Assembly: GCA_012839765.1 (NCBI GenBank)
Contig: DUMW01000101.1
Location: 1 to 52,196 of the forward strand
Direction of reading: 5' to 3'
Length of the DNA stretch: 52,196 nucleotides
Source: Bacillota bacterium
Lineage (GTDB): Bacteria > Bacillota > Limnochordia > DUMW01
Below, in pieces: positions 33,749-41,464 of this stretch (the stretch's first letter is position 1; each line of letters begins with the position of its first letter). The notes under the pieces are model-generated. The model searched no databases and had not been told where the DNA came from. It worked only from the letters and a program-made list of their open reading frames with translations. The translations under genes were made by a program, and so were the position numbers.

Positions 33749-34137
33749 AGACCGCCATGGAGAATATTAAGACGATGGTGGATGTCAACACCATCCTGGG
33801 GGATCCGGTGGAGACCGCCGATGGGTCCGTGATTATCCCCGTCTCCCGGGTCAGCTTTGGCTTTGCCGCCGGGGGCAGTGAGTTTACCTCGGAAAACCAA
33901 AGAAACGCCACCCAAAACAACAAGGAATCCTACCCCTTTGGGGGCGGCAGCGGTGCCGGTATTTCTCTTCATCCGGTGGCCTTCCTGGTGCTGAGCGGTG
34001 GCCAGGTGCGGTTGCTGCCCATCAGCAAGGAAGCCATCTTGGACCGGGTCTTGGATCTGGTGCCCCAGGTCATGGACCAGCTGACCAGCAAGGGGAACAA
34101 CAATTCCACCTCCACTTTATTGCGGAACAAACCCTAG
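33709..34137 (+). CDS. gerW: GerW family sporulation protein (YtfJ)
   Basis: 142 residues from ATG 33709, with AAAGGGG nine nt upstream. Conserved features: IEGIMKTAMENIKTMVDVNTILGDPV, then SVIIPVSRVSFGFAAGGSEF, the glycine-rich GGGSGAGISLHPVAFLVL, and a C-terminal helix with ILDRVLDLVPQVMDQL. GerW is needed for normal L-alanine-type spore germination through lytic enzymes in B. subtilis. The N-terminal coding overlaps the previous gene by 40 bp in another frame. Confidence 0.93.
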   Translation: MDGNSQHPIEGIMKTAMENIKTMVDVNTILGDPVETADGSVIIPVSRVSFGFAAGGSEFTSENQRNATQNNKESYPFGGGSGAGISLHPVAFLVLSGGQVRLLPISKEAILDRVLDLVPQVMDQLTSKGNNNSTSTLLRNKP

Positions 34138-34211
34138 CTTGCCCGTGGGCCGTAAGTACCATCCTTTCCTTCGGGGCATAAAATGGATTGACGCCTTAGG
34201 GGAGGGATTGC

Positions 34212-35495
34212 ATGCGGCGGATGGTACAAAGGCCCCATGTGGTGGTGATTGGTGGAGGTTTTGCCGGTTGTGCCGCGGCGGTGGCGGCACGCACGAGCGG
34301 TGTGCAGGTAACCCTACTGGAACGGACTAACCTGCTTTTGGGCAGTGGCCTAGTGGGCGGCATCATCAAGAACAACGGGCGGTTGACGGCCTGGGAGGAA
34401 CTGCGGTACTTAGGAGCCCATGGCTTTCTTCAGGTGATCGAAAGCTGTCTTCTTCACTGCAATATTGATTTTCCCGGTCACCGGCACGCAAGTTTGTACG
34501 ATGTGGATTCCATTGAACCGGAAGTCCGGACATATCTAAAGGAGATTGGGGTGGAACTGCGGCTGGAAAGCCGGGTGGTGGATGCCATCGTCGCTGGCCG
34601 TAGGGTAGTCTCGGTGGTCCTAGAGGATGGGGAGATCATTGAAGGAGAAGCCTTCATTGAGGCTACCGGTTCCGCAGGTCCCATGGGCAATTGCCTGCGG
34701 CACGGTGCCGGTTGTGTAATGTGCATCTTCCGGTGTCCTGCCTTTGGGGGGAGGGTGAGCATCAGTGCCAAGGCGGGGGTGCAGGATATTATCGGGGATT
34801 TCAGTGGAATGTCCGGTTCTTGTGAGATCCCCAAGGGAAACCTTGGCCGCTGGCTGGTGGATCGTCTGGAGAGTAACGGCTATCTTGTGATCCCCATTCC
34901 TAAATACATCGCCCACGGGGATGTCTTGGATGTGAAAGCCTGTCAGCAATATGCCCTGCCGGAATATGCCCACAATTTGATTCTCCTCGATACAGGAAAA
35001 GTAAAGGTGATGACCCCCTATTTCCCCCTGGAACTGATCCGACAACTACCAGGGTTTCAAAGGGTGAAGTATGCGGATCCCTACGCGGGTGGACGGGGCA
35101 ATTCAGTGCGCCTTAGTGTGATTACCCCCCATGAGCTGACCCTGCGGGTTACCGGGCTGGAAAACTTCTATGCCGCAGGGGAGAAGCTGGGACCTTTGGT
35201 GGGGCATACGGAGGCTTTGGTTACAGGTTTCTTGGCCGGCCACAATGGTGCCCGGACTGCCCTGGATCTTCCGCCCATTGTCCTGCCAGAGGAACTTGCC
35301 TGCGGAGATTTCGTCAAAGAGTCCCAGCAAACGGTGCTCAAAGAGAACCCGGGGAAAGTGCGGTTTACCTTCTCCGGCAGCACATACTTTGCCCGGATGC
35401 AGGAGCTGGGGTTGTACACTACCCATCTCGGGGAGATTGAAGCCCGGGTAAACCGCACGGGACTGACCGGGATCTTTGCCAAACGGTTACTATAG
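34212..35495 (+). CDS. FAD-dependent oxidoreductase, GidA-like
   Basis: 427 residues from ATG 34212, with GGAGG six nt upstream. The N-terminal dinucleotide fold is HVVVIGGGFAGCAAAVAARTSGVQ. A Cys cluster (HGAGCVMCIFRCPAFGG, about 170-186) and a C-terminal AAGEKLGPLVGHTEALVTGFLAGHNGAR segment recall the GidA/MnmG/TrmFO superfamily, but MnmG- or TrmFO-specific motifs are incomplete. It could modify a nucleic acid or small molecule; substrate unknown. It stops 1 bp before the stop codon of a convergent gene, and there is no visible terminator between them. Confidence 0.8.
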   Translation: MRRMVQRPHVVVIGGGFAGCAAAVAARTSGVQVTLLERTNLLLGSGLVGGIIKNNGRLTAWEELRYLGAHGFLQVIESCLLHCNIDFPGHRHASLYDVDSIEPEVRTYLKEIGVELRLESRVVDAIVAGRRVVSVVLEDGEIIEGEAFIEATGSAGPMGNCLRHGAGCVMCIFRCPAFGGRVSISAKAGVQDIIGDFSGMSGSCEIPKGNLGRWLVDRLESNGYLVIPIPKYIAHGDVLDVKACQQYALPEYAHNLILLDTGKVKVMTPYFPLELIRQLPGFQRVKYADPYAGGRGNSVRLSVITPHELTLRVTGLENFYAAGEKLGPLVGHTEALVTGFLAGHNGARTALDLPPIVLPEELACGDFVKESQQTVLKENPGKVRFTFSGSTYFARMQELGLYTTHLGEIEARVNRTGLTGIFAKRLL

Positions 35496-35496
35496 A

Positions 35497-36051
35497 TTAC
35501 AGTTTAAGCTCCATCAGAGTCGCTCCGGAATCCAGAGCGATAAGCTTTACCATCCCCTCGGTGATCAATCCCACCGTGGGACGGGGATCGTCGCCCTTGG
35601 GTAGGGAGGGGCTACCTGGATTGAAGAAGATGGTGTTATTTGTCTTTTCCATCACTGGCACATGGGTATGACCTGACACCCATAGCCGGACCCGGTATTT
35701 TTCCGCCAAGATCAAGGCCTCGTCCGGTGCATAGCGATGACCATGGGTCAAAAGGATCCGGCCCCAGGGTGCTTCCAATAGGGCGAAGGGGGCCTGCATG
35801 GGGATATCGATCACCATCTGGTCCACATCGCTGTCGCAATTCCCTTGGACGATGACCAGGGGGATGGGACAAGCATTCAAAGCCTCTGCCAATTGGACTG
35901 TGCCATAGCCGGCGGGTAGGGGATTCCGCGCCCCGTGGTACAGCACATCTCCTGCATGCAGAATCATATCTACTTCCTGAAATACAGAGTTTAAAGCCTT
36001 TTCCCAAGCTTCCACACTGCCGTGGGTATCGCTGATTATTCCGATCCGCAT
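35497..36051 (-). CDS. YfcE/MJ0936-type metallophosphodiesterase
   Basis: 184 residues from ATG at 36051, with AAGGAGAG upstream on the minus strand; a longer in-frame start at 36228 adds a non-conserved extension. Phosphoesterase motifs: IISDTHGS, LHAGDVLYHG, VQGNCDSD, LLTHGHRY and WVSGHTHVPV. These are the metal ligands of the YfcE family, which hydrolyse phosphodiesters such as bis-pNPP; the natural substrate is unclear. It is the only minus-strand gene besides the lacI-type regulator, set between the gerW block and rluB. Confidence 0.9.
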   Translation of the reverse strand: MRIGIISDTHGSVEAWEKALNSVFQEVDMILHAGDVLYHGARNPLPAGYGTVQLAEALNACPIPLVIVQGNCDSDVDQMVIDIPMQAPFALLEAPWGRILLTHGHRYAPDEALILAEKYRVRLWVSGHTHVPVMEKTNNTIFFNPGSPSLPKGDDPRPTVGLITEGMVKLIALDSGATLMELKL

Positions 36052-36232
36052 TGTTGTGTCTCTCCTTCTACTTAGTGTTTGGTCACAGTGTACCGTTGAT
36101 CCGTCACCGCCGTCAAGTAATTCCAGGGCTTCGCGGGCGCTTATTGATGGGAGGATCCACCGAACAAGTCTGCTTTCCAGATGACGCATTGCCGAATCTT
36201 GATAAGGGTTCAAAGCGGCGACGGGCACACTG

Positions 36233-36262
36233 ACACGGAGGTAGGGCTACTCCCGTGTTTTT
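36233..36262 (+). terminator. Terminator-like hairpin in the rluB upstream region
   Basis: Arms ACACGGAGGTAG (36233-36244) and CTACTCCCGTGT (36247-36258) pair with one mismatch and one G-U, followed by TTTTT. No plus-strand gene ends before it, so it either stops transcription arising upstream or acts as a leader attenuator for rluB, 84 bp downstream. Confidence 0.55.
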
Positions 36263-36345
36263 GCTAGGGGGAACATGGTACTTCTGTGAAGGCCCTATGG
36301 ATATTGTCCAGGACTTTCGGTAGAATAAACCTGGGAGGAAGTACC

Positions 36346-37074
36346 ATGGAAGTACGCGTGCAAAAGATTCTAGCGCAAGCGGGCTATGGTTCTCGGCGGG
36401 CTTGCGAGGAATTGATTGTCCAAGGACGGGTTCGGGTCAATGGTGCAGTGGTGCAACTGGGGGCCAAGGCGGATCCGGAAAGGGATCGCGTCACAGTGGA
36501 TGGTGAGCCCGTGCGCCTGGTAGCGGATTTCCGCTACTTAATGCTGCACAAACCCGCTGGTTACTTAACCGCAGTGAGGGATCCCCATAAACCAACCATT
36601 ATGGATCTGTTGCCGGAGATGTCAGTGCGAGTTTTTCCGGTGGGTCGGCTGGATTTCGATACCGAAGGTCTTCTGGTGCTCACCAACGACGGGGAGTTGG
36701 CTCACCTGTTGTTGCATCCTCGCTACGGTGTAAAGAAGACCTACCTTGCAGAGGTGGAAGGGGTGCCGTCGGCCAAGACTTTGGCGCGGCTGCGTAAAGG
36801 GGTCAGACTAGTTGATGGATGGACATCCCCCGCCGAGGTGGAACTGATCAGCCACAGCAAGACCACCAGCATCCTCAGGATGACCCTGCGGGAGGGTCGC
36901 AAGCGGCAGGTGAAACGGATGTGCCGCCAGGTGGGGCATCCGGTGCTTTACTTGAAGCGGATCAGCTTCGGACCCCTGGAGTTGGGGGATTTAGGGCTTG
37001 GTCAGTGGCGGGACCTTACCCCCCAAGAGGTGAACCAGCTATTGCGGTTGAAGGAGAAGAATCAAGGACGCTAG
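36346..37074 (+). CDS. rluB: Pseudouridine synthase RluB/RsuA family
   Basis: 242 residues from ATG 36346, with GGGAGG at 36332-36337. An S4 RNA-binding domain (VQKILAQAGYGSRRACEELI, VRVNGAVV) precedes the catalytic domain with VGRLDFDTEGLLVLTNDG; the Asp of RLDFDTEG is the nucleophile. MLHKPAGYLT, KKTYLAEV and LREGRKRQVKRMC are further family blocks. It isomerises a uridine in 23S rRNA (helix 89 region for RluB). In many Firmicutes it sits downstream of scpB and spore genes; here two genes have come between. Confidence 0.93.
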   Translation: MEVRVQKILAQAGYGSRRACEELIVQGRVRVNGAVVQLGAKADPERDRVTVDGEPVRLVADFRYLMLHKPAGYLTAVRDPHKPTIMDLLPEMSVRVFPVGRLDFDTEGLLVLTNDGELAHLLLHPRYGVKKTYLAEVEGVPSAKTLARLRKGVRLVDGWTSPAEVELISHSKTTSILRMTLREGRKRQVKRMCRQVGHPVLYLKRISFGPLELGDLGLGQWRDLTPQEVNQLLRLKEKNQGR

Positions 37075-37095
37075 TGCCCTGGGGAAGCCCTGAAC

Positions 37096-37120
37096 CAGGG
37101 GGCGGGGGGGGTCCTGGGGT
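37096..37120 (+). other. G-rich tract with quadruplex potential downstream of rluB
   Basis: Runs of five, eight and four guanines with one- to four-base gaps lie just past the rluB stop codon, flanked by CCAGG and CCTGG. The strand could fold into a G-quadruplex or a short hairpin. The remaining 190 bp up to the GH42 gene contain no gene. Confidence 0.35.
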
Positions 37121-37307
37121 GATCCCCTGCCTTCGGTGCACAAAGTAGACAATTGTATGGGGTAAGATTGGATCAATAATGCAATCCCAATGGCCTTTCC
37201 TTGATGGTTCGCTTTAGCCCCCTTGCTTTTTTCGGCCATGGGTCGGTGATCAAGACCGAGGACACGTCCAGTTATACTGGAAAGCAAACTGGTAGGAGGT
37301 AAACCCA

Positions 37308-39374
37308 ATGAAGAAAATACGGTATGGTCCCATTAATCCCAAATTGCCGGTCCTGTGGCACGGTGCTGACTATAACCCCGATCAATGGCTTTATGATTCC
37401 AAGGTGCTCGAGGAAGATGTGCGGCTAATGAAGCTTGCGGGTTGTAACGTGATGTCGGTGGGGATCTTCGCTTGGGCTGCCTTAGAACCGGCGGAGGGTG
37501 AGTACAACTTTGCCTGGCTGGATAGGATTATTGACCGCCTGTATGAAAACGGGGTCTATACGATCTTGGCCACTCCCAGTGGGGCGAGGCCCGCGTGGAT
37601 GTCTAAAAAGTATCCTGAGGTTTTACGGGTGGGGCCCAACCGGGTACGGATCCTCCATGGGGAACGACACAATCATTGTCCTACCTCGCCCGTTTACCGG
37701 GAGAAGGTCCGGCAGATCAACTGGCTGTTGGCGGAGCGGTATGGAAAACATCCGGGCCTTGTACTGTGGCATGTCTCCAACGAGTACGGCGGCGAATGCC
37801 ATTGTGACCTTTGTCAGGAAGCCTTTCGGGCTTGGCTGAAGGAACGATATGATCACGATTTGGACAAACTGAACTTCGCCTGGTGGAACGCCTTCTGGAG
37901 TCATACCTTTACCGATTGGTCCCAGATTGAATCTCCAGCTCCCCACGGTGAACGGATGACCCATGGTTTGGTCTTGGACTGGAAACGGTTTGTGACCCAT
38001 CAGACCATAGACTTTTTCAAAAACGAAATTGCTCCATTGAGAGAGCTGACCCCGGACATACCGGTGACCACAAACTTCATGGGTACATATCCCGGCCTCG
38101 ATTACTGGTCCTTCGCCAAGGAAGTGGACGTGGTTTCCTGGGACAGCTATCCCCGCTGGCACGGAAGGGATGAGGATTGGGTCACTGGACTGAAAACGGC
38201 CTTTGTCCATGATCTGAATCGCTGTCTTAAGGGTGGCAAACCCTTCATGCTTATGGAAAGTACGCCTAGTCTTACCAATTGGCAGGGGGTGGCCAAAACG
38301 AAACGGCCGGGGATGCATTTACTTTCTTCGTTACAGGCTGTGGCCCACGGTTCGGATACGGTCCAGTATTTCCAATGGCGTAAGAGCCGAGGCAGTAGTG
38401 AGAAGTTCCACGGTGCGGTGGTGGATCATTGTGGCCATGAAAATACCCGGGTCTTTGGGGACGTGGCCCAGGTGGGTGAGGCTTTAAAGAAGTTGTCCCC
38501 GGTACTGGGTACCACTGTACGACCCGATGTGGCCGTCATCTATGATACGGAAAACCGCTGGGCAATTACCGAGGCCCAGGGTTTCAATATGGAGCATAAA
38601 GCATATGAGTGGACCTGCCAGCAGCATTACGGGGCCTTTTGGCAGCTGGGCATTCCCGTGGATGTGATCAACATGGATTGCGATTTTTCCGGTTACAAGC
38701 TCCTCGTTGCCCCCATGCTGTATATGGTTCGTCCCGGCGTAGCCGAGCGTATCGAGGAATTCGTGGCCCAGGGAGGCGTTTTTGTGGCCACTTACGCCTC
38801 CGGTATGGTGGATGAAAGTGACCTGTGTTTCCTCGGTGGTTTTCCTGGACCCTTACGCCGGGTGCTGGGCATTTGGTCCGAAGAGATTGATTCCCTCTAT
38901 CCGGAGGATGTGAATTATCTGACTATGGTACCGGGGAACAGCCTGGGCCTTGAGGGAGATTACGAGATACGAATCTTCTGTGAGCTTATCCATGCGGAAA
39001 CCTGTGAGGTTCTCGCAACGTACAGGGAAGACTTCTACGCCGGCAGGCCCGCCCTCACTAAGAATAACTTTGGCAAGGGCTCTGCCTACTATATGGCCTG
39101 TCGTTGTGAGGAACGTTTCCTATGGTATTTCTATCGCAGTCTTGTTCAGGAGATTAATCTCCTCCGGGCTTTGGATGTGGAATTACCCCATGGGGTAACC
39201 GCGCAACTTCGTTCCGACGGGACTCATGATTACATTTTCCTGATGAACTTCACACCTAAGACTCAGGCAGTGGACCTGGGGACGGACTCCTATGTGGATT
39301 TGCTTACGGAAAGGGCTGTCACCGGAACCGTCGCCTTGGACGGTTATGGTGTACTGGTGCTTACCAAGGCCTAA
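37308..39374 (+). CDS. Beta-galactosidase, glycoside hydrolase family 42
   Basis: 688 residues, AGGAGGT eight nt upstream. The GH42 N-terminal TIM barrel opens with GADYNPDQW; the acid/base is Glu159 in WHVSNEYGG and the nucleophile Glu317 in LMESTPS. Cys124 with Cys164, Cys166 and Cys169 form the structural zinc site seen in GH42 enzymes. A trimerisation domain (about 400-600) and a small C-terminal beta domain follow. No signal peptide: it cleaves beta-galactosides, possibly also alpha-L-arabinopyranosides, inside the cell. It starts the right-hand sugar cluster; the DUF4091 gene begins 89 bp later. Confidence 0.94.
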   Translation: MKKIRYGPINPKLPVLWHGADYNPDQWLYDSKVLEEDVRLMKLAGCNVMSVGIFAWAALEPAEGEYNFAWLDRIIDRLYENGVYTILATPSGARPAWMSKKYPEVLRVGPNRVRILHGERHNHCPTSPVYREKVRQINWLLAERYGKHPGLVLWHVSNEYGGECHCDLCQEAFRAWLKERYDHDLDKLNFAWWNAFWSHTFTDWSQIESPAPHGERMTHGLVLDWKRFVTHQTIDFFKNEIAPLRELTPDIPVTTNFMGTYPGLDYWSFAKEVDVVSWDSYPRWHGRDEDWVTGLKTAFVHDLNRCLKGGKPFMLMESTPSLTNWQGVAKTKRPGMHLLSSLQAVAHGSDTVQYFQWRKSRGSSEKFHGAVVDHCGHENTRVFGDVAQVGEALKKLSPVLGTTVRPDVAVIYDTENRWAITEAQGFNMEHKAYEWTCQQHYGAFWQLGIPVDVINMDCDFSGYKLLVAPMLYMVRPGVAERIEEFVAQGGVFVATYASGMVDESDLCFLGGFPGPLRRVLGIWSEEIDSLYPEDVNYLTMVPGNSLGLEGDYEIRIFCELIHAETCEVLATYREDFYAGRPALTKNNFGKGSAYYMACRCEERFLWYFYRSLVQEINLLRALDVELPHGVTAQLRSDGTHDYIFLMNFTPKTQAVDLGTDSYVDLLTERAVTGTVALDGYGVLVLTKA

Positions 39375-39463
39375 GCCGATAGACCAGTGCTTAGCTGGGA
39401 AGGAATTAATGGCACAGGCCCGAACATTGTAGACAAGAGATCAGATTCCCGGGAGGGATTTTC

Positions 39464-41068
39464 ATGATTAGTTGTTGGATCGCCAGTTCCTTTGAGCGGG
39501 TGTATAGAAACTCGTACCCGAAACCTAATCGCTACTGCCGGCTTGACTTGGGGCAAGGTGATCGGGGTTCTTTCCAAGCCTGTATCAGGAACGGTACCCT
39601 GACCAGTCGGACGGTGGATGTGGAGTGCAGTTCTGACGTGTTGGATGTTAAGGTGCGGCGGGTGGGATACGTGCCGGTGCCCCATCTGAACACCGAAACC
39701 CCATTGGACCAGTTGGACGGGTTGGGACAGATTCCAGGGTTTGTTCCTGACCCCCTGTTTTGGGATTTAACCGGTTCCCTGGAACCGGAGGAAACCCGGA
39801 GCTTTTGGGTGACGGTGAAAACACCCAGGGATTGCTCTCCCGGTGTGTATTCCCTTGTTTTCCGCTTTCGGCTGGACGACGGGGAAGAATATACCGTAGA
39901 GGCTTGCGTCGTTGTACATCCGGTGACCTTGGAAAAACGAAAGGATTTCCCGGTTACCCACTGGTTCTACACCGACGCCCTATGTGATTGGTATGGTGTC
40001 AATCCCTTCGATGAGGGCTTCTGGCGCATCGTAAAACCCTATATTGAAGACTTGGTGGAACACGGTACCAACGTCTTACACACCCCTCTGTTTACTCCCC
40101 CCACCGACGGGGTAAAGCGTCCAACCCAGCTTTTGGCTATCCGCCGGGATGGGGACAGGTATGAGTTTGACTGGTCCCAGGTGAAAAGATGGGTGGATTT
40201 GGCTCGGACGTGTGGTGTGGAGTATTTCGAATGGCCCCATCTGTTCTCCCAGTGGGGTGTGACCAATGCCATCCGCATCTACGAAAACTATGACGGACAA
40301 TACGAGGACCGTTTACTCTGGCCTCCGGAAACCGGGGCGGATTCTGAAGTGTACAGAAACTTCCTGTCCCAATTCCTGCCGGCCTTCAAAGCCTTCCTCG
40401 ATGCCGAGGGCTTAGTGGATAGTTCCTTCTTCCATTTGTCCGATGAGCCCCACGGGGAAGAGCATCTGGCTAATTACCGCAAGGCTAGGGCCATTTTGAA
40501 GGAGCTTGCCCCTTGGATGAAGGTGATGGATGCGGTAAGTGAGGTGGCCTTTGCAGAATCGGGCCTTACGGATATGCCCGTTGCCAGTATCCTGACGTCC
40601 CTGGAGTTTTACCACAGGGGCATTCCCCGTTGGGATTACTTCTGCTGTGTCCCCCGGGGGAATTTCCTCAACCGGCTGGTGGATACACCCTTGGCCAAGA
40701 TTCGGGGTGCCGGTTGGTTATTCTACCGGTTTGAGTCCCGGGGTTTTCTCCATTGGGGCTACAACTACTGGTACAAGCGGGCCACCACCCAGTTGATTGA
40801 TCCCTATACGGTTCTGTCCGCCCATGCTTGGCCAAACTGGCCCTATGGGGACACTTTCGTGGTTTATCCCGGCAGTGACGGACCCATCAGCTCCCTTCGG
40901 TGGGAAGTCTTTGGGGAATCCCTGAATGACTATGCTTTGCTCCAGACTCTGGGTATTCCCGTAGACAGTCCGCAACTGCGTGGTTTCAAGGGTTACGATG
41001 ATTACCCCAAAGATGGGCAGTGGTACCAGCAGACTCGAGCTGTTCTGTTGGCCACTGCAAGCAAGTAG
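39464..41068 (+). CDS. DUF4091 domain protein, putative glycoside hydrolase
   Basis: 534 residues from ATG 39464, with GGGAGGG six nt upstream. A beta-rich N-terminal domain (about 1-150) is followed by a barrel-like domain with HWFYTDALCDWYGVNPF, CGVEYFEWPHLFSQWGV, the acidic HLSDEPHG (probable active-site region) and KVMDAVSEVAF. The last part, LHWGYNYWY then DPYTVLSAHAWPNWPYGDTFVVYPG and SLRWEVFGESLNDYALLQTL, is the DUF4091 signature. No signal peptide is seen. The family accompanies glycosidases, but its reaction is unsettled. A strong terminator follows. Confidence 0.85.
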   Translation: MISCWIASSFERVYRNSYPKPNRYCRLDLGQGDRGSFQACIRNGTLTSRTVDVECSSDVLDVKVRRVGYVPVPHLNTETPLDQLDGLGQIPGFVPDPLFWDLTGSLEPEETRSFWVTVKTPRDCSPGVYSLVFRFRLDDGEEYTVEACVVVHPVTLEKRKDFPVTHWFYTDALCDWYGVNPFDEGFWRIVKPYIEDLVEHGTNVLHTPLFTPPTDGVKRPTQLLAIRRDGDRYEFDWSQVKRWVDLARTCGVEYFEWPHLFSQWGVTNAIRIYENYDGQYEDRLLWPPETGADSEVYRNFLSQFLPAFKAFLDAEGLVDSSFFHLSDEPHGEEHLANYRKARAILKELAPWMKVMDAVSEVAFAESGLTDMPVASILTSLEFYHRGIPRWDYFCCVPRGNFLNRLVDTPLAKIRGAGWLFYRFESRGFLHWGYNYWYKRATTQLIDPYTVLSAHAWPNWPYGDTFVVYPGSDGPISSLRWEVFGESLNDYALLQTLGIPVDSPQLRGFKGYDDYPKDGQWYQQTRAVLLATASK

Positions 41069-41080
41069 GCTCAAAGGCTC

Positions 41081-41117
41081 CTTCAGGACGGGTATTGTTT
41101 CCCGTCCTGAAGGTTTA
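41081..41117 (+). terminator. Rho-independent terminator
   Basis: A perfect 12-bp stem (CTTCAGGACGGG at 41081-41092 with 41101-41112), loop TATTGTTT, then GTTTA. It ends the GH42-DUF4091 transcript. Confidence 0.85.
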
Positions 41118-41464
41118 GCTGGGTATTCCCTTTCCTGTGCAGGTGAGCATGCCATCGGTTTTCCGGTTTCTTATCCTTCCGGCTCCTTCCCGTAGCATGA
41201 TTGCATAATTGTCTCCGACAATGGGTCAACCTTGGTCTACCGGAAGTTGGGGCCGCCCAAGGGCGATTTGTACTCCCGGGGTGTGCTCCGGGCGGTAAGC
41301 AATCGGGAGGAACCCGGGACAGGGTGTGTCGAAGTACGGTGTAGGTTGTCTTGCTTGTCTGGAAACGTGAAAGCGCTTGGTGGGATCGTACCATTGTCCG
41401 ATTCTATCCGATGGAGTGAGTACCAGTGAGGATCTTAAAAAGTCCGTAAAGGGGAGTTGATGTT
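41118..41464 (+). other. 347-bp intergenic region upstream of the GH78 gene
   Basis: No gene is visible. The only clear element is the operator-like AAGCGCTT site near 41371. The rest is GC-rich sequence with small CCCGGG-type repeats; I saw no convincing sigma-A promoter. Confidence 0.4.
41368..41381 (+). promoter_or_regulatory. cre-like / LacI-type operator
   Basis: TGAAAGCGCTTGGT fits the first eleven positions of the catabolite-responsive element used by CcpA and centres on the 8-bp palindrome AAGCGCTT (41371-41378), also typical for other LacI-family proteins. It lies 84 bp before the GH78 gene, so carbon control of that gene is plausible. Confidence 0.45.
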
